Source: Amylibacter sp.
GTDB taxonomy: Bacteria; Pseudomonadota; Alphaproteobacteria; Rhodobacterales; Rhodobacteraceae
Direction: 5' to 3'
Assembly (NCBI GenBank): GCA_027083485.1
Contig: JALWOO010000336.1
Location: forward strand, 1 to 6,118
Length of the DNA stretch: 6,118 nucleotides
Made by a program: the position numbers and the translations under genes. The first letter of the stretch is position 1; each line of letters begins with the position of its first letter. This document shows, in pieces, positions 1 through 5,562 of this stretch. The notes beneath the pieces are model-generated. The model was not told the DNA's origin. It saw only the letters and a program-made list of their open reading frames with translations, and ran no database searches.

Positions 1-1115
1 GGGCGCGCCCTGCGGACAAGGGGGCCTGCCGGCGTGTCGCGCTGGTGGGGGAAACCGTTGAACAGGTGCGCGAGGTGATGATTTTTGGCGACAGTGGCAT
101 AATGGCCTGTTGTCCGCCGGACCGAAAACCGGAATGGCACGCCTCGCGCAAGGTTCTGATCTGGCCCAATGGCGCGGAGGCCTGGGTGATGTCTGCCAGT
201 AACCCCGAGGCCCTGCGCGGGCCGCAATTTGATTGTGCCTGGGTGGATGAGCTGGCGAAATGGAAGCGGGCGCGGGAAACCTGGGATATGTTGCAGTTTG
301 CCCTGCGTTTGGGGGATCACCCCCGCCAGATTGTGACTACAACACCGCGCAATGTGGCGGTGCTGCGCAAGGTTCTGGCGGCCCGAGACACGGTTGTGAC
401 CACGGCCCCGACCTCTGCCAACAAGGTTAATTTGGCCAAGACATTTTTAGACAAAGTCTATGCGGATTATGGCGGCTCGCGGTTGGGGCGTCAGGAGCTG
501 GATGGGGAATTGCTGGCTGATGTGGAAGGTGCGTTGTGGCATCTGGCCGGATTTGATGCGGCGCGGGTGGAACAGGCTCCGCAAATGGATCGTGTCGTGG
601 TGGCGGTGGACCCGCCGGCCTCCAGCAGGACGTCTTCGGATGCTTGCGGCATTGTGGTGGTCGGGGTGCAAATGAGCGGCTCCCCGCAGGATTGGCGGGC
701 GTTTGTGTTGGCGGATGAAACGGTGCAGGGGGCCACGCCCAATGTCTGGGCGCAGGCGGTTGTTGCGGCGGCCAGGCGGTTTGAAGCGGATCGTGTGGTG
801 GCCGAGGTTAACCAGGGCGGCGATATGGTCGAGGCCGTGTTGCGGCAGCAATCGGCCTTGTTGCCCTATCGCGCGGTGCGGGCCACGCGGGGGAAAATCA
901 CGCGGGCGGAGCCGGTGGCGGCGCTCTATGAACAGGGGCGTGTGGCCCATGTGGGGGCGTTGCGCGATCTTGAGGACCAGATGTGCGAAATGACCCTGAG
1001 CGGGTTCAGGGGGGCCGGTAGTCCGGACCGTGTGGATGCGCTGGTTTGGGCGTTGACGGATTTGATGATTGATCCGGGGGCGGCGTATCAGCGGCCCCGG
1101 GTGCGCGGGCTGTAG
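1..1115 (+). CDS. g2: Phage/GTA terminase large subunit, 5'-truncated by window edge
   Basis: DNA-packaging motor: its ATPase pumps DNA into the prohead through the portal and its nuclease cuts the DNA. The frame is open from base 3 to the TAG at 1113-1115, giving 370 visible residues. The GTG at 45 is internal, because conserved sequence (GACRRVALVGET) lies before it. The N-terminal part with the Walker A P-loop is outside the window. Visible are the Walker B strand FDCAWVDE (Asp at 246-248, catalytic Glu at 249-251), a probable coupling motif IVTTTPR (330-350), and a C-terminal RNase H-like nuclease. Its likely acidic metal ligands are the Asp of VAVDPP (609-611), the Glu of VAEVNQGG (804-806) and the Asp of RVDALVWAL (1035-1037). 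The LRGPQFD..W.DELAKW stretch is typical of the alphaproteobacterial GTA terminase, which in RcGTA packages host DNA by headful. Family call is secure; GTA rather than prophage is inferred from the neighbours. Confidence 0.95.
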   Translation, partial: ARPADKGACRRVALVGETVEQVREVMIFGDSGIMACCPPDRKPEWHASRKVLIWPNGAEAWVMSASNPEALRGPQFDCAWVDELAKWKRARETWDMLQFALRLGDHPRQIVTTTPRNVAVLRKVLAARDTVVTTAPTSANKVNLAKTFLDKVYADYGGSRLGRQELDGELLADVEGALWHLAGFDAARVEQAPQMDRVVVAVDPPASSRTSSDACGIVVVGVQMSGSPQDWRAFVLADETVQGATPNVWAQAVVAAARRFEADRVVAEVNQGGDMVEAVLRQQSALLPYRAVRATRGKITRAEPVAALYEQGRVAHVGALRDLEDQMCEMTLSGFRGAGSPDRVDALVWALTDLMIDPGAAYQRPRVRGL

Positions 1116-1150
1116 GGCCGCAGCGCGAGAGACAGAAATTTAGGATAATC

Positions 1151-1155
1151 AGGAG
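1151..1155 (+). promoter_or_regulatory. Ribosome binding site of portal gene
   Basis: AGGAG lies 7 nt before the ATG at 1163. It fixes the portal start in the 47-nt gap after the terminase stop. I see no clear promoter or hairpin in that gap. Confidence 0.75.
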
Positions 1156-1162
1156 CGATAGA

Positions 1163-2341
1163 ATGGTTCTGCAATTTTTGCGGGGGGCTTCCGCACGGGA
1201 TATTCCCGAGGTCAAGGCATCGGCGGCGGCACCGGTGATAGCGTTTCATGGATCGGGCCGCGCGGTGTGGTCTGCCCGCGATGTGGCGTCATTGACGCGC
1301 ACCGGTTTCATGGGCAATCCTGTCGGGTTTCGCTGTGTCAAAATGATTGCCGAGGCGGCAGCGGCGGTGCCCTGGGTGCTGTCAGACGGCAAGCGGCGGT
1401 TTGATGTGCATCCGATGCTGCAATTGCTCGGGCGGCCAAACGGGATGCAGGGCGGGGCGGATTTGCTCGAGAGTTTTTACGGGCAGCTGTTGTTGAGCGG
1501 GGATGGCTATCTGGAGGCCGCCGGGGTTGATGACAGCGGTGTGCCGCGCGAGCTGTATGTGCTGCGCTCGGACCGGATGCGGGTTGTGCCGGGCAAGGAT
1601 GGCTGGCCGGTGGCTTATGAATATGTGGTGGGGGGGCGCAAGCACCGCTTTGATATGCGCGGAGATTTCGCCCCGATTTGCCATGTGAAATCCTTTCATC
1701 CGCAAGACGACCATTACGGATTGTCCCCCCTGCAAGCGGCGGCAAATGCGCTGGATGTGCATGGGGCGGCGAACAAGTGGAGCAAATCGCTGCTGGATAA
1801 TGCGGCGCGGCCAAGCGGGGCGATTGTGTACCGCGGGGCCGATGGGCAGGGCACGCTGCAAAGCGATCAATATGCGCGTCTGGTGGAGGAAATCGAAACC
1901 AACCATCAGGGGGCGAAAAATGCCGGGCGTCCGATGCTGCTGGAAGGCGGGCTGGATTGGAAACCTATGGGGTTCAGCCCGTCGGATATGGAATTCCAGA
2001 AGACCAAAGAAAGTGCGGCGCGGGAAATTGCGCTGGCCTTCGGGGTCCCGCCGATGCTGTTGGGCATGCCCGGGGATGCGACCTATGCCAATTACGCAGA
2101 GGCCAACCGCGCGTTTTACCGGCTGACGGTTTTGCCGCTTGTGGCTAAAGTTGGATCAGCAATTTCTAATTGGTTGCCAGACTATTACGGGGAGGTGTTA
2201 AAGTTAACGGCCGATCTGGATGGTGTGCCGGCCCTGGCGCTGGAGCGCGAGGCGCAATGGAAGCGGATTGCGTCGGCGTCCTTTTTGAGCGACGCGGAAA
2301 AACGCAAATTGCTTGGTCTGGCACCGGTGGCGGATGCCTAA
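1163..2341 (+). CDS. g3: Phage portal protein, HK97 family (GTA gp3)
   Basis: 392 aa, normal length for an HK97/GTA portal (Pfam Phage_portal). Portal subunits form a dodecameric ring at one capsid vertex, through which DNA enters and leaves and to which terminase and then the head-tail adaptor bind. Sequence signs: an N-terminal helical entry region NPVGFRCVKMIAEAAAAVPW (residues 52-71), the HPMLQLLGRPN segment (83-93), LLSGDGYLE (110-118), HYGLSPLQAA (184-193), and the family hallmark GVPPMLLG (294-301) followed by TYANYAEANRAFYRLTVLP (307-325), expected to form the clip/stem part. The start is supported by an AGGAG site 7 nt upstream. The last 8 nt overlap the start of the next small gene, suggesting coupled translation. 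Around residues 328-350 (about 2145-2211) the DNA is clearly more A+T rich than the rest of the gene. Family assignment is secure. Confidence 0.96.
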   Translation: MVLQFLRGASARDIPEVKASAAAPVIAFHGSGRAVWSARDVASLTRTGFMGNPVGFRCVKMIAEAAAAVPWVLSDGKRRFDVHPMLQLLGRPNGMQGGADLLESFYGQLLLSGDGYLEAAGVDDSGVPRELYVLRSDRMRVVPGKDGWPVAYEYVVGGRKHRFDMRGDFAPICHVKSFHPQDDHYGLSPLQAAANALDVHGAANKWSKSLLDNAARPSGAIVYRGADGQGTLQSDQYARLVEEIETNHQGAKNAGRPMLLEGGLDWKPMGFSPSDMEFQKTKESAAREIALAFGVPPMLLGMPGDATYANYAEANRAFYRLTVLPLVAKVGSAISNWLPDYYGEVLKLTADLDGVPALALEREAQWKRIASASFLSDAEKRKLLGLAPVADA

Positions 2342-2588
2342 GCGGGGAAGCGGCGGCTCGCGCTTTCTCTATGAGCCATTCGAGGCAGCGGCGCGGTTGG
2401 AAACCCATGCGCAGGTCAATAATGAACGCTGGCGCTCGCTCGAGCGGCGCCTTGGCACCATTGAAACATCGCTGGAGCGGCTGGAACGGCGGCTGTGGCT
2501 GGCGGTTTACGGGTTGGCGGGATTTGTTCTGGTGCGCGGGGTTCTGACGTTGCTGGAATTCACACAGAAAACGGGAAATTCAGGATGA
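2334..2588 (+). CDS. g3.5: Small coiled-coil/membrane protein, GTA gp3.5-like
   Basis: 84 aa from the ATG at 2334, which overlaps the portal stop by 8 nt. An earlier in-frame start at 2313 lies deeper in the portal gene and is less likely. The product has a basic N-terminus (MPKRGSGGSR), a FLYEPFEAAARLE segment, a charged heptad-like helix NNERWRSLERRLGTIETSLERLERRL (about residues 29-54), and one hydrophobic segment LWLAVYGLAGFVLVRGVLTLLEF (about 54-76) that looks like a transmembrane helix. A protein of this size sits between portal and protease in the RcGTA cluster (orfg3.5). Its biochemical role is not known to me. The helix-plus-membrane layout would suit an assembly factor or a membrane tether for proheads, but that is a guess. 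The stop overlaps the protease start as ATGA, so portal, g3.5 and protease are probably translated in a coupled way. The gene is too regular in position and composition to be a chance frame. Confidence 0.8.
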   Translation: MPKRGSGGSRFLYEPFEAAARLETHAQVNNERWRSLERRLGTIETSLERLERRLWLAVYGLAGFVLVRGVLTLLEFTQKTGNSG

Positions 2589-3142
2589 ATAATGGATATG
2601 GCAGCCTTGGGCTGGAGACAAAATTTGCGGGGTTTGACCGGGAAACCGGCCTGAAAGGCGATTGCGAGATTTCCGGCTATGCGTCGGTTTTCGGCGCTGC
2701 GGATCAGGGCGGGGATGTGGTGCTAAAGGGGGCCTATCTTGGCTCGCTCAAGGCCCTGGCCAAGGGGGGGCGCGCGGTGAAAATGCTCTGGCAACATGAT
2801 CCGACGCGGCCGATCGGGGTTTGGGACGAGGTCCGCGAGGACAAGAAAGGCCTGTGGGTCAAAGGCCGGATTTTGGCGGATGTTCAGGCCGGAGCCGAGG
2901 CTCTGGCGCTGATTTCTGCCGGTGCGATTGATGGATTGTCTATCGGATATCGAACATTACGGGCCGAAAAAGACCAAAAAGGCCGCAGATTATTGCACGA
3001 AATCGACATTTGGGAGGTATCGCTGGTGACATTCCCGATGCTGCCCGAAGCCAAGGTTGAAACAGAGGCGCAGGCCGATGATCAGCTGGCGCAAGAGCTG
3101 ATGGCGGGACTTGCCGCTGCCAGAGAAGAGCTGCTGGCCTAG
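2585..3142 (+). CDS. g4: Prohead protease, HK97 gp4/U35 family (GTA gp4)
   Basis: 185 aa serine protease expected to cut the N-terminal scaffold (delta) domain from the capsid protein inside the prohead and then digest itself. The start at 2585 forms an ATGA overlap with g3.5. The frame is open upstream to 2495, but that part lies inside g3.5 and does not look like this family. Family marks are the opening GYASVFGAADQGGDVVLKGA (residues 31-50), WQHDPTRPIGVW with the likely catalytic His71, GAIDGLSIGYR with the likely nucleophile Ser119, and DIWEVSLVTFPMLPEA (141-156), whose acidic residues may complete the catalytic site. Length is normal for the family, which has a herpesvirus-assemblin-like fold. 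The tail after residue 157 is Ala/Glu rich and helical. No strong Shine-Dalgarno is seen at usable spacing (AGG directly abuts the ATG), so the gene probably relies on re-initiation after g3.5. Assignment is secure; which acidic residue is the third catalytic member is not certain. Confidence 0.94.
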   Translation: MNNGYGSLGLETKFAGFDRETGLKGDCEISGYASVFGAADQGGDVVLKGAYLGSLKALAKGGRAVKMLWQHDPTRPIGVWDEVREDKKGLWVKGRILADVQAGAEALALISAGAIDGLSIGYRTLRAEKDQKGRRLLHEIDIWEVSLVTFPMLPEAKVETEAQADDQLAQELMAGLAAAREELLA

Positions 3143-3155
3143 GGCCGGTTGTATT

Positions 3156-3177
3156 CGGGTTGGCCTTGGCCAATCCG
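3156..3177 (+). promoter_or_regulatory. 9-bp hairpin in the protease-capsid gap
   Basis: CGGGTTGGC (3156-3164) pairs with GCCAATCCG (3169-3177) around a CTTG tetraloop, giving 9 continuous pairs with one G-T pair; T3155 and G3178 could add another G-T pair. It lies 13 nt after the protease stop and 28 nt before the capsid ATG. The bases that follow (GTTTATCATCATT) lack a real T-run, so a strong intrinsic terminator is unlikely. More plausible roles are an mRNA processing or stability element at the 5' end of the capsid message. The pairing is seen directly; the function is inferred. Confidence 0.6.
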
Positions 3178-3193
3178 GTTTATCATCATTATC

Positions 3194-3197
3194 GAGG
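3194..3197 (+). promoter_or_regulatory. Ribosome binding site of capsid gene
   Basis: GAGG lies 8 nt before the ATG at 3206, in an A+T-rich leader (3178-3205) that should be poorly structured and easy for ribosomes to reach. It argues for 3206 over the upstream TTG at 3149, which would add 19 residues unlike a capsid N-terminus and would put the hairpin inside the coding region. Confidence 0.7.
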
Positions 3198-3205
3198 ATT
3201 ATTTG

Positions 3206-4390
3206 ATGAACACTCATGAGACTAAAAGCCGGGCGACCGGTAACGCGGGCATGGAGGTGAAGGCCGCCATGGACGGGTTTTTGCAGGATTTTACCAAGGT
3301 GAACCGTGACATGAAAACGACCATTCAGGAACAGGAAAAACGATTGAACATGCTTGAACGTAAAACGACCCCCGTGAACCGGCCGGCCTTGTCTGCTGTG
3401 GCCGAAATCGAAGTCCCCCACAAGAAGGCTTTTAACGCCTATCTGCGCTCCGGTGACGAAGAGCAAATGCGCGGTCTCGGGCTGGAGGAAAAGGGGCTGA
3501 GTACGGCGGTTTCTGCGGATGGTGGCTATCTTGTGGACCCGCAAACCGCCGAACAGATCGCCGGTGTTTTGTATGATAATGCGTCGATCCGTTCCATCGC
3601 CAATGTGGTTGCGGTGGAAAGCACCGCCTTTGATGTGCTGGTGGATCACACGGATATTGGCGCGGGCTGGGCCACGGAACTGGCGGCGACGACGGAAACC
3701 GGCACGCCGCAACTGGACCGGATTTCCATTCCGCTGCATGAATTGTCGGCCCTGCCCAAGGCCTCGCAACGGTTGCTGGACGACAGTGCGTTTGACATTG
3801 AAAGCTGGCTGGCCGCGCGGATTGCCGACAAGTTTTCCCGTGCCGAGGGAACCGCCTTTATTAACGGCGATGGTGTGGACAAGCCGACCGGTTTTCTGAA
3901 CTATACTGCTGTTGCCAATAGCGTTTGGACCTGGGGTAATCTGGGCTATGTGGCCACGGGCGCTGCCGGTGATTTTGCGGCTGTGGATGCGGCGGATTCG
4001 ATTGTGGATCTGGTTTATGCCTTGGGTGCCCGTTATCGTGCCAATGCCAGTTTTGTGATGAATTCGAAAACAGCCGGTGCTGTGCGTAAAATGAAGGATG
4101 TGGACGGGCGTTTCCTGTGGTCCGATGGTCTGGCGGCGGGTGAACCTGCGCGGTTGATGGGCTATCCGGTGCTGATTGCCGAGGACATGCCGGATATTGC
4201 AGCGGATGCGCTGGCGGTGGCCTTTGGCGATTTCAACGCGGGCTATACCATTGCGGAACGCCCGGATTTGCGCATTCTGCGTGACCCGTTCAGCGCCAAG
4301 CCGCATGTGTTGTTCTATGCAACCAAGCGGGTCGGCGGTGATGTGAGCGATTTTGCCGCGATCAAGCTGTTGAAATTCTCGGTGTCATAG
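3206..4390 (+). CDS. g5: Major capsid protein, HK97 fold (GTA gp5)
   Basis: 394 aa precursor of the head shell. The first ~96 residues form a scaffold-like delta domain: MNTHETKSRATG, then a charged helix (about 17-53, including DMKTTIQEQEKRLNMLERK) likely to be coiled coil. The mature part begins near GLSTAVSADGGYLVDPQTAEQ (97-117), the usual HK97/GTA capsid start. HK97 is cut after a lysine, so cleavage after Lys96 (codon 3491-3493) is a reasonable guess; it would leave about 298 residues, close to the roughly 31-kDa mature RcGTA capsid protein. Further marks are a central ELSALPKASQRLLDDSAFDIESWLAARIADKFSRAEGTAFINGDG stretch in the spine-helix/P-domain region, WSDGLAAGEPARLMGYPV, and the C-terminal LLKFSVS. 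Start chosen by GAGG spacing. The gene is separated from both neighbours by structured non-coding gaps, unlike the overlapping genes around it, suggesting its own expression level. Family assignment is secure; the cut site is inferred. Confidence 0.97.
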   Translation: MNTHETKSRATGNAGMEVKAAMDGFLQDFTKVNRDMKTTIQEQEKRLNMLERKTTPVNRPALSAVAEIEVPHKKAFNAYLRSGDEEQMRGLGLEEKGLSTAVSADGGYLVDPQTAEQIAGVLYDNASIRSIANVVAVESTAFDVLVDHTDIGAGWATELAATTETGTPQLDRISIPLHELSALPKASQRLLDDSAFDIESWLAARIADKFSRAEGTAFINGDGVDKPTGFLNYTAVANSVWTWGNLGYVATGAAGDFAAVDAADSIVDLVYALGARYRANASFVMNSKTAGAVRKMKDVDGRFLWSDGLAAGEPARLMGYPVLIAEDMPDIAADALAVAFGDFNAGYTIAERPDLRILRDPFSAKPHVLFYATKRVGGDVSDFAAIKLLKFSVS

Positions 4391-4419
4391 CGCGTTTTGC
4401 GCATTACCTGAAAAGCCTG

Positions 4420-4458
4420 TTCCTGCCGGAAGCCTGGATGCCTCCGGCGGGGATATTT
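4420..4458 (+). terminator. Terminator-like hairpin after the capsid gene
   Basis: TTCCTGCCGGA (4420-4430) pairs with TCCGGCGGGGA (4443-4453) over 11 positions, two of them G-T pairs, with a 12-nt loop, and is followed by TATTT. This is 30 nt after the capsid stop and looks like a weak rho-independent terminator or 3'-end stabiliser. The right half, CCTCCGGCGGGGATATTT, resembles a motif I recall from many gene ends in Rhodobacteraceae; that part is memory and was not searched. The connector genes downstream must still be expressed, so termination is probably partial or re-started later in the gap. Confidence 0.6.
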
Positions 4459-4492
4459 GGGCGAATTCGAAAATGCCCAAGAGGTGAATATC
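4452..4492 (+). repeat. Nested inverted repeat in the capsid-g6 gap
   Basis: GATATT (4452-4457) is complementary to AATATC (4487-4492). Inside it, TTGGGC (4457-4462) is complementary to GCCCAA (4475-4480), and the loop contains the palindrome CGAATTCG. The outer arm shares bases with the terminator-like hairpin just upstream, so the two cannot form fully at once. An 8-nt-period direct repeat of ATCTGAA follows (4490-4496 and 4498-4504). No function is known; it could be a protein-binding palindrome or RNA structure. Confidence 0.4.
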
Positions 4493-4504
4493 TGAAAATC
4501 TGAA

Positions 4505-4558
4505 TCCCCTTTGGGGGTGTCGGGCGCTTGTGCCCGAAGGGGGGCTTGTCCCCTCGGG
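4505..4558 (+). promoter_or_regulatory. Cluster of G/C-rich hairpins with two alternative folds
   Basis: Three inverted repeats lie in a row. CCCC (4506-4509) can pair with the G-run at 4513-4517. TCGGGC (4520-4525) pairs perfectly with GCCCGA (4532-4537) around GCTTGT. The G-run at 4539-4544 pairs with CCCC (4550-4553) around a loop that again contains GCTTGT. A competing fold exists: CCCGA (4533-4537) can pair with TCGGG (4554-4558), extending the third stem and breaking the second. Such mutually exclusive stems are typical of attenuators and other RNA switches, but no terminator T-run and no leader peptide are evident here. It could equally be a repeated intergenic palindrome. Confidence 0.45.
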
Positions 4559-4584
4559 TGTCTTCCGTGCTGTCTAGCTGCTCC

Positions 4585-4608
4585 CCTCCGTCCGAACAGG
4601 GCGGAAGG
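4585..4608 (+). repeat. Hairpin upstream of g6
   Basis: CCGTCC (4588-4593) pairs with GGGCGG (4599-4604), one G-T pair included, around the loop GAACA; CCT (4585-4587) and AGG (4606-4608) extend it past a single bulged A. It ends 34 nt before the g6 ATG and is followed by the A+T-rich CACCAATTATTGTCCAAAAC stretch that holds the leader. It may act as an mRNA 5'-end structure; no promoter boxes stand out. Confidence 0.4.
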
Positions 4609-4629
4609 CACCAATTATTGTCCAAAACT

Positions 4630-4633
4630 GGAG
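4630..4633 (+). promoter_or_regulatory. Ribosome binding site deciding the g6 start
   Basis: GGAG directly touches an in-frame ATG at 4634 but sits 9 nt before the in-frame ATG at 4643. Only the latter spacing is workable, so translation most likely starts at 4643 with MILTELT. Confidence 0.7.
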
Positions 4634-4642
4634 ATGATCGCG

Positions 4643-5230
4643 ATGATCCTGACTGAATTGACTAGTATTTTAACCGCGCAATTGCCGATTGCCCTGTTGC
4701 GTGAGCATTTGCGCCTTGGCACCGGATTTGCCGACGAGGGGCATCAGGATGCCTTGCTGGAGGCTTATCTGCGTGCCGCGATTTCGGCGGTGGAGGGGCG
4801 CACGGGCTGTGTGTTGCTGAGCAAAGATATGAGCTGGGGGCTGACGGCGTGGCGCCATTTCGACAGGCAATGCCTGCCGGTGCGCCCGCTGAATGGGATT
4901 TCGGAGGTTAAGATCGTGGATGTGGTGGGCGTGGAAACCGTGGTGGATCCGCTGAGCTATCGTCTGGTGCAGGATGATCAGGCTCCTTATATCGCCGCGA
5001 GCGGGCTGGCCTTGCCTTCTATTCCTGCCAACGGGTCGGTTGAGATTGCCTTTAATGCCGGTTTTGGTGCCGGTTGGGATCAGGTGCCCGCGGATCTGGC
5101 GCGGGCGGCGATAATGCTGGCGGCGGATTTTTACGAGAACCGCGCCTCGCAGGATGCAACCAGTCTGCCGTCGGGAATATTGGCGTTGCTGGAACGGTTC
5201 CGGCCCATTCGTGTTTTCGGGGGTGTGTGA
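4643..5230 (+). CDS. g6: Head-tail connector/adaptor protein (GTA gp6, phiE125 gp8-like)
   Basis: 195 aa. In the RcGTA particle the gp6-type adaptor forms a ring under the portal and continues the DNA channel. Family signs are the N-terminal LREHLRLGTGFADEGHQDALLEAYLRAAISAVEGRTGCVLL (residues 19-59), the WGLTAWRHFDRQCLPVRPLNGISEVKI segment (65-91) giving the beta region, an IAFNAGFGAGWDQVPADLARAAIMLAADFYENR block (135-167), and the C-terminal SGILALLERFRPIRVFGGV, common in this family, where the last residues reach into neighbouring subunits. An upstream extension to 4511 stays open but is Cys/Pro/Arg-rich, lies in the hairpin region and has no ribosome binding site, so I exclude it. The stop shares its last base with the start of g7 (TGATG). 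Family call is good; the detailed role comes from the RcGTA homologue. Confidence 0.9.
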   Translation: MILTELTSILTAQLPIALLREHLRLGTGFADEGHQDALLEAYLRAAISAVEGRTGCVLLSKDMSWGLTAWRHFDRQCLPVRPLNGISEVKIVDVVGVETVVDPLSYRLVQDDQAPYIAASGLALPSIPANGSVEIAFNAGFGAGWDQVPADLARAAIMLAADFYENRASQDATSLPSGILALLERFRPIRVFGGV

Positions 5231-5562
5231 TGGTGGCGTTGAACCGGCGCTTGGAGCTGGAAGAAAGCCAACGCAGCAGCGACGGGGCAGGCGGGTTTAG
5301 TCAGGTTTGGGTTCGGCTCGGCTCGCTTTGGGCGTCGGTGGATGCGCGCACGGCTGTGGGGGCGGGGGCTGTTGGCGGGGATTTGTCAAAGGTGCGCTAC
5401 AGGATTCTGGTGCGCTCGGTGGCGCAGGGATCGCCGGCCCGCCCCAGGCCGGGCCAGCGTTTCATCGAGGGCGCGCGGATTTTCCTGATTGATGCGGTGT
5501 CGGAAGCGGACCGGATGGGGCTGTATCTGGAGTGTTGGGCCCATGAGGAGGTATTGCAATGA
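5230..5562 (+). CDS. g7: Phage head-tail adaptor/stopper (GTA gp7, Phage_H_T_join-like)
   Basis: 110 aa, the usual size of small head-tail joining proteins (HK97 gp10/SPP1 gp16 group). It is expected to form the ring that closes the connector after packaging and accepts the tail. Sequence signs: an N-terminal LNRRLELEESQRSSDGAGGF (residues 4-23), VWVRLGSLWASVDART (26-41), which matches the W..LWA.V motif of the family, YRILVRS (57-63), and PGQRFIEGARIFLIDAVSEADRMGLYLECWAHEE (74-107), the typical C-terminal beta strands. The start ATG shares a base with the g6 stop TGA. Only a G-run (5219-5223) sits upstream, so translation probably depends on coupling to g6. The longer upstream frame to 5074 is a shadow of g6. 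The stop overlaps the g8 start. Confidence 0.88.
   Translation: MVALNRRLELEESQRSSDGAGGFSQVWVRLGSLWASVDARTAVGAGAVGGDLSKVRYRILVRSVAQGSPARPRPGQRFIEGARIFLIDAVSEADRMGLYLECWAHEEVLQ
5545..5551 (+). promoter_or_regulatory. Strong ribosome binding site of g8, inside g7
   Basis: GAGGAGG lies 7 nt before the ATG at 5559 and is the strongest Shine-Dalgarno in the window. It sits in the last codons of g7, encoding its C-terminal HEEV, so g8 can recruit ribosomes itself as well as by coupling. Confidence 0.8.

Noticed and set aside
2196..2208. Closely spaced TTAA motifs resembling a CtrA site
   Set aside because: CtrA sites need TTAA-N7-TTAA; here the spacing is 2 nt and the motif is inside the portal coding sequence.
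2990..4306. Long open frame on the - strand (438 codons) opposite the protease end and capsid gene
   Set aside because: It mirrors the codon bias of the capsid gene, its product is rich in Arg/His/Gln/Gly with no recognisable domain, and it has no ribosome binding site or neighbours on that strand.
4404..4625. Short - strand frames in the capsid-g6 gap
   Set aside because: Low-complexity, inverted-repeat-derived peptides without a start signal or known motif; the gap is better read as non-coding.
4511..4642. Upstream extension of g6 adding 44 residues
   Set aside because: The added part is Cys/Pro/Arg-rich and unlike the family, lies in the hairpin region and has no ribosome binding site. 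GGAG spacing supports 4643.
4670..4684. TTAA-N7-ATTG near the g6 start as a possible CtrA site
   Set aside because: The second half does not match TTAA and the site is inside g6 coding sequence, so it is likely chance.
5074..5229. Longer start for g7
   Set aside because: The extra 52 codons are an out-of-frame reading of g6, Gly/Arg-rich, and the ATG at 5230 gives the normal family length.
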